Below, one piece after another: positions 36,961 through 48,400 of a stretch of 64,000 bases of DNA; the stretch's first letter is position 1, and every line of letters begins with the position of its first letter. Location: NCBI RefSeq assembly GCF_002775205.1, contig NC_036443.1, positions 16,902,373-16,966,372 on the forward strand, written 5' to 3'. The notes below the pieces were generated by a model. That model saw nothing but the letters and a program-made list of their open reading frames with translations. It had not been told where the DNA came from and ran no database searches. Source of the stretch: Xiphophorus maculatus (taxonomy: Eukaryota; Chordata; Actinopteri; Cyprinodontiformes; Poeciliidae). Made by a program: the position numbers and the translations under genes.

Positions 36961-38889
36961 ATGCACAAGCTCATAGATGATTGTCTGGTAATCCATTTTA
37001 GTCAAATGTCAGGCTTCTCAGGAATGCAGTTGTCTGAGGTTTAATAAAAGTTTTACACAATCTCTTGTGTCTTCTCATTGTTAGTTTGTCTAATTTGTTT
37101 CACAATCTTTAAAATCTGGTTTTGTGTGACCCATACATCATTAAAGGTATCTACCTATTTTTCTGTAAAGGTCTGTTAAAAAATATTTATAATGTAGTAT
37201 ATTTATAGTTTTTATCATTATACCCATCAAACCCGGGTATTAAGAAATCCAAATTATGCAGGAAACTCTTGAGTTGTTTTATTTGATAGAAAATGCATTG
37301 ATAAAAATTTGACAAAAGTTAAATCTTCATTTAGTTAAACATAACTACTCCTTAAGTAGGCATATTTTCATGTATGTTTGCATTATGTTCATGTTTCTTT
37401 CCTTAAGTTAATCATTGAAATTTATTTACATGATTACTGTTTGTTAAATAATTGACTCTTAATATAAAAGAATTAGTCCAAATATAATACACTGAAATGT
37501 TACATTGTGATTACATTTTTATTAGATTCTGCCAATTTTTGTAAGTAAATACAATGAATTGCTAAAGACCAAACCAGAACCGTCTCCTGTAATAACATAG
37601 CTTGCCTCTTCATTTCGATGGCTCGCCTCTCTGCACTTGAGTTTCGAGAACAGCTGAAAACTTGGTTGAAGGGATAGTTATGTGTGCAATGCATCCGTGG
37701 CTGTAGGATTACCCAAGATAGAATTTCCCGTCACTGCAACATGGGCACTTTCACTGCCAAAAACTAAACTACGCTTGTGGTGCATGCTTAGAGGGTTAGT
37801 GTAACACCTATCAGGCTTGCATCCGAAAAAAGGGAGTCTACATTTAGCCTCTTGTATATTATGCAATGCTTTACTGCAGAAAACAAACACTGGATTCATA
37901 ACAATTTGTTGGCATGTAGACATTTTATTTATCTCCTTATTGACCTTGAAAAATGTGATTGACTTTCAGTTGAACAGATTTTGAATAGTAAAAATACAGG
38001 ACACATAAGTCACTGCTCTTATCTTTGACATTTAATGATAAAACATTATATCTGCACATGAAATAAACATAACTTTTCAGGCGGAGGTCCTCAGTGCACA
38101 GTGAAAGTACTCTTCTTGAACTTAAGACAACAAAAAATGTTCCTGTGTGATTTAGTAAAGGAAAACATTTTGGAAAAACTTCTATTCGAAAGCCCCTTAG
38201 AGCCATTAAAAGTAATCTGGTGAACAGACAGCCCAAATGTTTATTTCTTTGCACGCCTTGACCCCTTAAACAGCCTGTTTTCCTCATCCTTCCTTGTCAG
38301 GTTACTGAAAGGACACTATCACAGAATTATCTTGTGGCACTTGTATGAAAAAGTTACTCATCTTTAAAAACAAATATACAATATATACAAAGACCGGTAT
38401 CAAGCATCAGACCTTAGCTGCACATGTAATCATGTTTCAGTTTTATGCCTGCAGTCTTTCGAAGCACTGCTCCAAGACATCAAACTATGATTCCCAAGAG
38501 ACTGAAGCTGATATAATATCCAGGTTAGGCTTACAGTAAGGGTCAAGTGGTGTGGGGGTATATTTAGGGGACAGGCTAAAATCTAAAACAGGGGGGAAGA
38601 GGTCTGTGCAAAATATTCATCAGACAACATAGTCCCTCAGTGAGGGAAACAGTAAGCTCCACTGAAGCACATAGACAAGGAAGTACCAACTTTAGACTTT
38701 TTAAGACTTAAGCTATAATAGTTAATCAAGCTAAAGGCATGTTGAATAGAATATTTGTGGTCCCTTTAGCATTGACCTCTAGAACTCTACGAATAAAGAG
38801 TCTAGACAGCTGTAGAGAGCTGGGTCTATTGCCCAGAGCATAGCACTGGCAGTTTAATAAACGTCCGTAAACATCCAGTGACAGATTGT
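36961..38889. other. Spacer and probable 3' UTR of the carrier gene
   Basis: No coding exon seen. On the minus strand this lies downstream of the carrier stop. An AATAAA on that strand at 37,924-37,929 could end its transcript. tspan2 and the carrier converge tail to tail here. Confidence 0.4.
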
Positions 38890-41102
<2,213 letters not shown>

Positions 41103-42680
41103 GGTTTCTTGTTTTTGGCAAGTGCAAAAATTGGTCAGGGGGACAAAGCAGGCCGCAGATGGAGACAAGGCTGAGAGTCCCTGAGAGACACGGAGCAAGG
41201 CAAGAGAGCAAAGATGAGCAGGGTTATATAAAGGGAAGGGAGACATAGCCCCACTGGATTTAGGATCAATTTCACATCTAGCTCCGCCCACATCCCCTTC
41301 AGCCAGGAAACTGAGCCAGAGTTGCTTGTAACCTCAGCAAAATTCCCTTCTGACGATACACCATCCAACTGTGTTAGAATTCACTTAATTTATAGTAACT
41401 GGTTTCCCTGATCCAGATTAAAACAAACCCACATAATAAGCAACCAAAATACTACTCACTGAAACTAGTGAAACTCACTCATTGAAACTAGATGTAGACA
41501 TGAGTTTTATAAAGATACACATAACACGTACACATTTCTTTCTCACTGTATAGCAACAGATCACACTAAACTTTTCCTCTTTGAGGTCATTTAAAATGAC
41601 TAGATATTATATTTTTGTTAAATGCCAGAAAAATGAGAAAGACAAGTTCCCGAGGCCTGTCCACACACAGACACCCCTTCTTCCCTATCTGTCTGATTAC
41701 AGGCTGGAACTCTTCACCTCTGCATATGTGTTTTCAGACTATAAGGATCATCAAATTGCCTCTCGAGACTTCTTTGGAGATGGCACACAAAATTGAGAAG
41801 AGCACAGAGTTCCTGTGCAAAAAGATACTCAGGCATGAACTCAAGGCTGCTTCTACCAAGACAGAGAGTGCACCCTCCAACGCCAAAGCCGGACCTTCCA
41901 AGACCGGATGTTTAGAGTTCAAACAATATTGCAGGACGTTGTTTTTTTTTGTTGTTGTTGTTGCAGTTTTTTTGTATTTTTGCTAAACATATTACCAAAA
42001 GTGCATGGAACAATCACTCAACCAAAACTACTTGTTGGTATTTAGCTAATATTTGTCACAATAGATTTAAGTTATTAAATCTATTCACATCTACAGACCA
42101 TTTCTTCAAACGACACAAATTTCTTCTACGTTTTGTGACTCTTTGAATCAAGTGCAAAACAGTCACACCGAAATTAAACTGTGTAATTTAACTAGTATAA
42201 TAATTAAGCGAAAACTATGACTATAAAATGAAACTGCGAGCAGTTATCATTGGTTCCAACCCTACCCAACAAGTCTGCCCTTGCCCCTCCATGAGTATGT
42301 TTGTGTACCTGGTTGTCTGTCCCATGTCTTTGTATTGCCCTGTGATGGACTGGCAAACGGTCCAGGATGTTCACTGCCCCTTGTCTAAGTACACTAATAA
42401 ATGTGAATCTGTTGGTTTAACTTGAACTTCATTTTGGACTGGAAGGGTTAGTAACCTTTTTGGTTTATCTCAATAAACATGCATCTCACACTGTATCTAA
42501 ATAGATCATGGGCAGTGAAACCCTTTGCTATAGTGCATATGAATTATGCTAATTTTTGTCCTCCTAAAGTTAACAATGTGTTAAATTTTTCGTGAGTGCA
42601 GTGAGCATGAAGTCCAACAGAAGCAAAATGATACAATAAAAATGTCCAGAAATTGGAATGTCCATTTAAAATGATTTATT
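41103..42680. other. Spacer between the carrier promoter and the tshb 3' end
   Basis: The carrier's 5' flank begins here (minus strand). A + strand ORF at 41,615-41,986 looks more codon-like than its surroundings in its second half but is unrecognised. A repeat fragment is at about 42,300-42,400. Confidence 0.35.
42300..42400 (-). repeat. Fish LINE-tail-like repeat fragment
   Basis: 'ttgtattgccctgtgatggactgg' followed by 'caaacggtccaggatgttcactgcccc' is the inverted, diverged form of the 'gggcaca...ccctggacaggtcaccagtc' block at 45.4 kb and 43.3 kb. Confidence 0.5.
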
Positions 42681-42830
42681 AATGTGCATGCAAAATGTAA
42701 TTTATTGATGCAGCACATGTTCATTGATGTATCAGTTTCCAATCGAACTACAGAAAATGTTACAGCCATCTAGTACAAATACTACTCATTAAGCTGGTTA
42801 ACTGCCATTTGACATGTAGGTGCATTGCTT

Positions 42831-43788
42831 TTACGAGCATGTTGTCAGGTTTCCAAAACATTTCAGATTCTGTTTCTCCATACCACCAAGTTCCACAGAG
42901 CACTGATCGTAAGAGTACGGTCTCGGTTTGACACAGTGGTGCGTGCGCGTGTCACAGCGCCTGCAGCTGCAGCAGCGGGCCGCGGGATAATACAACTGTG
43001 AGCTGACATCCTGAGGACAGCCAGGAATGAAAACAGCCCGGTACACAAGGGAGATGGGCACACAGCTCCGCTGAATCAGGAAAGCCCTGCCAAATCTGCC
43101 CTTCAGATTGGTATCCTGGAGGACAGGAAGAAAGGATGAGAGGAACAGAGCAGTTTTTGACCAGAACTTCAAAAATGTTTAAAAGACTATTTCAGAATCT
43201 ATTCTTTGAATGTGCAACACCACTTTAATTATCCATCCATCCAACCATTATATATACTTGGTTAACCCTGAAGATTATAAGGGGGCTGGTGACTATCTAT
43301 TGCTCTCATTGTGAGAACCGGGGCAAGTCCTGGACAGGCTACTCGTCAAACACAGAGCAACACAGAGACACACAGATCAAAAACACACACACTCACACCT
43401 AATAACTATTTTAGAGTAACTAAATAACCTAACTGATATTTGCATTATGGGTGGAATTGTGTGTGTGTGTGTGCAACCGCAGCGCACTGAAGAACACCTA
43501 TGGGGAGAACCTTAATGGAGAATCACTCTACGCTGCCACCATACAGCCACACTTCAAATACACTTAAAAAATACTTTTGCAAAAAATAAAACCAAACAGA
43601 AACAGTCTGTTTGTGGCAATTCTCACTCTCGTGTAGCAGTAGCCACTGCATATGGTTGTGTTGACTGCCACACACTGGGTACAGTTTTCCTTCTCAATCC
43701 ATATGGTGTGATTCATCAGCATACAGGTGTAGACAGCTCCAACCATTAATGCAAAAAGCAGAGTCCATCTCAAAATAAACAGAGACAT
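42831..43788 (-). CDS. tshb: Thyroid-stimulating hormone beta subunit (divergent TSHB-like)
   Basis: Secreted glycoprotein-hormone beta subunit that would pair with the common alpha chain, 148 aa. Coding exons 43,788-43,627 (54 aa) and 43,115-42,831 (94 aa plus TAA), with a phase-0 intron GTGAGA...CTCCAG. A signal peptide spans about residues 1-20. All twelve family cysteines align with fish TSHB spacing: C22, 36, 39, 47, 51, 72, 87, 103, 105, 108, 115, 126. [13 protein letters not shown] matches the NTTIC-G-C block, and AFLIQRSC and IPGCP match other TSHB landmarks. Oddities: three extra cysteines (C102, C140, C147) and four N-glycosylation sequons (N26, N35, N43, N143), where a single conserved one (NTT) is usual. 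CSGY replaces the tetrapod CAGY. Salmonids and some others have two tshb paralogues; the divergence suggests this may be the less conserved one. Two AATAAA signals lie on the minus strand at 42,701-42,706 and 42,675-42,680. Confidence 0.88.
43205..43490 (+). repeat. LINE-tail-like repeat inside the tshb intron
   Basis: 'ttatccatccatccaaccat', 'aagattataagggggctggtgactatct', 'ggcaagtcctggacaggcta' and 'acacagagacacacagatca' follow the order of a widespread teleost repeat with a (TCCA)n end. It fills most of the 511-bp intron between the two tshb coding exons (43,116-43,626). Confidence 0.65.
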
Positions 43789-44115
43789 GCTAGAAAATGC
43801 AGATACAGACATAAATGAGCAATCAAGAAGCAATCCTTCGGAAAATGTAAAGCACAAACATAAAGATAAAACATTTGAAAGACGCAGAGCACTTCATCTG
43901 AACAGATTTTGTTGAAATGTTTACAAACCTGTTTGTTTAATCTTGGTGAATTAAACTATTGTTGTTACCACATCAGACATGCAGTGAAAAAAAATGAGTC
44001 CTTCTGGATGTGCAATCTCTCACGTTTAGAAAAAGATATTCTTTGCACTGCTGTTTTTCTACTTAATGTCATCTAAGTTCTCCAACTCTTCTCTGCTTTT
44101 CTCCTCTGTTAAGAT
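43789..44115 (-). other. tshb: Predicted tshb non-coding exon 1 and intron 1
   Basis: On the minus strand, a donor-like AAAC|GTGAGA ends a possible exon at 44,024. The next exon starts at 43,789 after TTTTCTAG, one base before the ATG. A short non-coding first exon followed by an ATG-bearing second exon is the usual TSHB gene layout. Confidence 0.5.
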
Positions 44116-44140
44116 TTGAAAGTACTGTGTCTGTTCAGCG

Positions 44141-44155
44141 TCTTTTATGCAAACC
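44141..44155 (-). promoter_or_regulatory. tshb: Candidate tshb TATA box with an octamer-like site
   Basis: On the minus strand CATAAAAGA (44,149-44,141) is a good TATA-type element about 25-30 bp before the predicted exon 1. Overlapping it, GGTTTGCATAAAAG contains TTTGCAT, an octamer/POU-like core. Pit-1 (a POU factor) drives TSHB in thyrotropes, so the site is plausible; binding is inferred. Confidence 0.45.
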
Positions 44156-45985
44156 TTAATCCATCTTGGCTGCCCCACTAAACTTCAGTCTATGATATCC
44201 TCCCAGACATTATGTCAGCTGACGGCAGGTGTGTGCGTGCGCACATGAATGTTCATTTTCACATGTCGTACTATTTGGTGCACAGACGGGAGGAGGTGTC
44301 ATGCTTATCTAAATTTGAGTTCCAGCAGGTTCAGATGGCGGTCAGTAAACTAGTACATATGCCAGCCAGAACTGATCAGTGAAACTGGTTCCTTGGGTTT
44401 CTGGAAACTGAACAAATCCAGATTTTAATAAAAATTATTTCTTTTCTAAACTTGTGACACATTTTAAGTCAACGTTGCTTAAAAAAAAATGAAGCGATAG
44501 GACGGTTATAATGATTAAATAAAATAATATACGTTTTTCATCAAGAAGTCAGTCGCAAATCAAGTCATTAATATTAAATCAGTTTGTGAAAATCAAGCAT
44601 CTTTGCTGTTAATCCAGCTTATGTTGGGACAATACTCACATGAAAAAGTCCCACTTGAGAAAAAGGATGTAGCTGCCTGTCAAACTAATCTAAATAGTTT
44701 TAGATGAGCTCAAATTACAGCCTGAAAACATTGCTGATAAAACACATGGTTTTATTATATTATATTTCCTTCAAATAGCTTATTTTTATAGGTAAATGAG
44801 GAAAGAATCGACAAACAATGAATAATTTCATGAATAATAAGCAGTTTGTTTTCTCCAGTATAGTTTTAAAGACTGCAGGTGCATGCATATAACACGAGGG
44901 CTCAATCTGAATTAACTACAATTTTATTGTCAATATGAAGAATGAGCTAATATGTACGAACACTACAGTGAGGAAGTTGATCATGCAAATCTTATGACTT
45001 TCACAATTTATCTGTTTTTTCTTTTTTTTTTTTTGACCTGGTCTTACGGATGGTTTGTTTTTGCTCTACATTTCCGACGATGGGTCAGAACTATGTAACA
45101 AAGCTATCAGATGAAAACAATAAACTGGGTCATAAACAGTTCAACAATTATCTTCCTTGACACACATTTGAAGGGTTTTCATCATTTGGGTGACAAGAGG
45201 TTTATGAAAAAACAAAACCAACAATGATAAAAGTTATGTATGTCCTTAGGCAGCTAGAGTGCCTATGCACAATGCTTGAAGAAAATAAGACATCCATCCA
45301 TCCATCCATCCATCCATCCATGTTCTAACACCTTTAACCCTTGTGGGATCAGGAGGGGTACTGGTGCCTATCTCCAGCTAACGTTCTGGGCGAGAGACGG
45401 GGCACACCCTGGACAGGTCACCAGTCTGTGAAAATAAGACATATTAATAACATTTGTTTTGTTATTTGTTTTACTGTTTTTGATTTTAAAATGATTGAGA
45501 AGCTATTCTATTCTTTCTGGATTAGTAAAGAAAAAAGAGAGAAGAAATCAGGTTAAATCTGTTTCCATACATATCATAAAAATCTTAGTGAGAGTGATAT
45601 CAACAACAGGATATCACTCTTCAATTTTGTCCTCCATCCATTAAGAAATAATTTAAAATAACTGCCCACATCTAAATGGCTTCCCTGTAACAGTTAGTTG
45701 TTTTTTCCACCATTAGCACATTTAGCAGTGCATACATGAGATTGATTGACAGTGCTAAGACACTTCCCCTGGGTCTGATTGGTTGTTTTTGATCTGGACG
45801 ACTTGGGTGTGATGCATTTCTTCAGATGGCAATAGTAACTCAGGAGATGGAGAAGCTCGATTCTTTTCCACAAATTAGCTGTCTTATATTATACTGTCAA
45901 AACACAGTGACACTTTTAACAAATATGTAAAAAAAGAAAAAAAAGCATATTTGAAAAGGGGAAAGCATGCATTAAATGTTCGTTG
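44156..45985. other. Upstream flank of tshb, no gene seen
   Basis: AT-rich sequence with no coding exon. It contains the LINE-tail repeat at 45.3 kb. Control elements of tshb beyond the TATA region cannot be identified by eye. Confidence 0.4.
45293..45432 (+). repeat. LINE-tail-like repeat with a (CCAT)n run
   Basis: Eight CCAT-type units (45,293-45,320) lead into 'gttctaacacctttaaccct', 'gggatcaggaggggtactgg', 'tgcctatctccagctaacg' and 'cacaccctggacaggtcacc'. This is the best-preserved of four copies of this repeat in the window. Confidence 0.7.
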
Positions 45986-46015
45986 GCTGAGAATCAAACC
46001 CAGAGGACTGTGGCC

Positions 46016-46276
46016 AAGGGCGTAGGTTTGGTCTAAGTTTTGGTGGGACCTTACAACTTACTCACCAACTCACCAGCATTTAAAATGAATGCTACCACTG
46101 CGTAGTATATTGAAATATTAAACTAATCAATGCAGATTTTCGTTTATTTATTTTTGTTAAAAAATACATATGTTTTTTTTTTTATTTATATGGCAAAAAT
46201 TGGTCGGGACTATTTTATATCCCTTGAATATTGGTCGTGACATGTCACGACCGTCCATACCCAAACCTACGCCCAT
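46016..46276. mobile_element. MITE with 16-bp inverted repeats and 10-bp target duplication
   Basis: The ends are AAGGGCGTAGGTTTGG (46,016-46,031) and its inverted partner at 46,261-46,276, with one mismatch. GACTGTGGCC flanks both sides (46,006-46,015 and 46,277-46,286). A 9-10 bp duplication suggests a Mutator-like parent, but the family is not certain. The element is 261 bp and has no transposase. Confidence 0.8.
46233..46252. other. Perfect 20-bp palindrome inside the MITE
   Basis: GGTCGTGACATGTCACGACC is its own reverse complement with no loop. It sits 8 bp inside the right terminal repeat. It may be a subterminal transposase-binding site or a subterminal fold; neither is shown. Confidence 0.85.
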
Positions 46277-46914
46277 GACTGTGGCCTCTGTGTGTGGTGC
46301 ACGTGTGCTACCACTGAGCCACGTGGAGTCAGTGCAACTGTGCTGTGAAGAGGACAGGTTATCTGATTGCCCCCCTGCCCACCGCTTTTGTTTTCTCTTT
46401 GTTACATCAGTGACACCTGCAATGGGATGTCTGAGGCTCCAGTTGTTTGGCTGTTGCAGATCATATGAGTAACTCTGCACGCTAAGATAATGCCCTGAAA
46501 CTGGGTCAGACAGATCGAGGGACACTTTCTGTTTGGTGGAGGCATGCCCTGACCATGCCCTAAAGTCCACAAGTTTTCAGGGTAAGGTACATATGAGTTT
46601 TACTTATTGTTCAGATAATTTTGGTCTCTGGTCTCTGATCAAGCCGTCTTCTTTCATATATTTGCTGTGTGTAGGGATAGGTGGCATCAAAAGTAGCATT
46701 ATGAAGACTAACAATAGAAGGCATATTAATATAAATAACTACCTAAATAAGTAAATAACTTTCACAGCTCATAAACACCCATCAACTCATTTTCTAACCC
46801 AATGTATAAGAAATCTGATGCACGTTATAATTAAGACTGTTGCTTTGTTTTTTTTTTTTGTTTGTTTTTTTTTTTACTTTTATCGAGCTTTTACAAGCCT
46901 GTTGCTTAATCTGA

Positions 46915-46928
46915 CCACTAGATGGCAG
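46915..46928 (+). promoter_or_regulatory. CTCF-like motif
   Basis: CCACTAGATGGCAG matches CCASYAGRKGGCAS at all 14 positions. It is the strongest of the four candidates in the window by sequence, about 2.8 kb upstream of the tshb promoter. Confidence 0.35.
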
Positions 46929-48099
46929 ACAAAACCAATCTCCTGTTTCCCCCTCAACCAGGATAAAAATATAGAAAAGATTGATCTTTATGAGTTTAAC
47001 AAATCAGTACAAGCTTCCTCCTTGGGAAGTTGTGAAAGTGTTATGTACTGTAACTATTATTATTTTTTACATTTATTTATTTACCTTTTAATGATGAGTG
47101 CCTTAGAGGATTATTTGCAAAATATTCTGACCACGACTTAGAACCGGTTCTGAAGACAGATTGAAGTATTTGTGATATTTTCAAATGATGGCAATCAGAC
47201 TGTTACACTTAAACAGTAGAGATTTTTGAACATGTCATTCTGCTTCCTTGATCTTACAGGTAGTAGGTGCTTCAAAGTCCTCTTTGCACAATTTAAAATA
47301 GCTTTGAAATGGATGATGCATTTGACAGTGTGTGCTTAACGCAAAAAGCTTAGCTCAGTGACAGTGTTTATTTGCTTTGGAATATTTCTAGTTTCAACCA
47401 TTTGCCTCCCTGATAGACCTTCTTACATCTGTTTTCGATTACACTAAATTCAATAGGCAGCATCTCACAAATCACATCAATCAAAAGCACTGTAGAAAAT
47501 CAAACAGTTGATTGTTTTGAGTATTCCCTTGTTTTTTGCTCACTGAAAACACAAGGAGAATCCTTTAAAGGTTGGGAGTGGGAGATATTTCTGGTGCCAT
47601 TTTTAGGGGACTTTGACACATCGCAGGAGGAAGAGGGAATAGTTTGACCCAAATCATCACAGATGTCCTTGAAGATAGTCACTTATTAATAACATCAGGA
47701 ATCTGGAGGCCACCTCTAGTCCTCGTTCCAACTCTCCTCCCTTGCCTGCAAGGCTCCAATCCAGTATGATGTCCTAAGTTTTATCCTTTTTTGGTCTGCG
47801 TGCACCTTCACTTGCACTCGCACGTAACCACAAGGCCCCCACAGGGCCTCAAAATCAATCTTGCAGTGCTTAAAATAATCAACCTAGTTGAGGGAGAGGG
47901 CTTACCAGTGACATGTACAGTAGAGGAGTATTCCTTCTCTACTTTGACTTTAATCTTATTCTCTAATTTTAATATCTGAAAGGCCAGCCTTTTTTTTTGG
48001 CTTTGTTTGATTTGCACAATCCTAAAAACACATTTCAGAGTCATTGATTTACCTCAAATTAACCAGACCTACTAGAGACATTTTATGTTGTACTCATGG

Positions 48100-48400
48100 A
48101 AGTACAAGTTGAATCAGATACAGCTCCATGCAAAATATTTACGGCAATCCATTTACACATTTCGTTATATTACAAGCACAAACATTTGTGCATTTTATTT
48201 ATACGTTATGCAATATGCAGAGTTGGTACACAATTGTGGAGTAGAAAGAATAGGATGAATTGTTTTCTAATGTTCTTCACAACAAAAACGGGAAAATGTA
48301 GTGTGCTTTTGTCAATAACTACCTTTTGGTTCAATTACAGTGGTCAGTGGTCAAAGTTTGTTCTTTATTTGGAAAAATGCGAGACATAAATATGCTTCCA
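48100..48400 (+). repeat. Diverged copy of the 8.9/10.9-kb repeat family
   Basis: 'ctccatgcaaaatatttacggcaatcc', 'gtgcattttatttatacgtta' and 'acacaattgtggagtagaaagaataggatga' keep the motif order of the copies at 8.87 and 10.89 kb, with much decay. Confidence 0.35.

Larger units (their letters stand above)
45985..46325 (-). repeat. tRNA-derived sequence interrupted by a MITE
   Basis: Minus strand: TGGCTCAGTGG (46,321-46,311) fits the Pol III A box TRGYNNARNGG exactly. GGTTTGATTCT (46,000-45,990) is a B box with one CpG-type decay and a final C-to-T change. With the 261-bp MITE and one target duplication removed, the two boxes span 61 bp, close to tRNA spacing. It is a tRNA pseudogene or the head of a SINE, and probably silent because it is split. 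Confidence 0.55.

Noticed and set aside
45293-45320. (CCAT)n run as a CRISPR-like array
   Set aside because: Simple tetranucleotide repeat without spacers, in a vertebrate genome, and part of a LINE-tail repeat.
46157-46570. 137-codon minus-strand ORF
   Set aside because: It runs across the MITE and the tRNA-derived sequence, so it is a chance reading.
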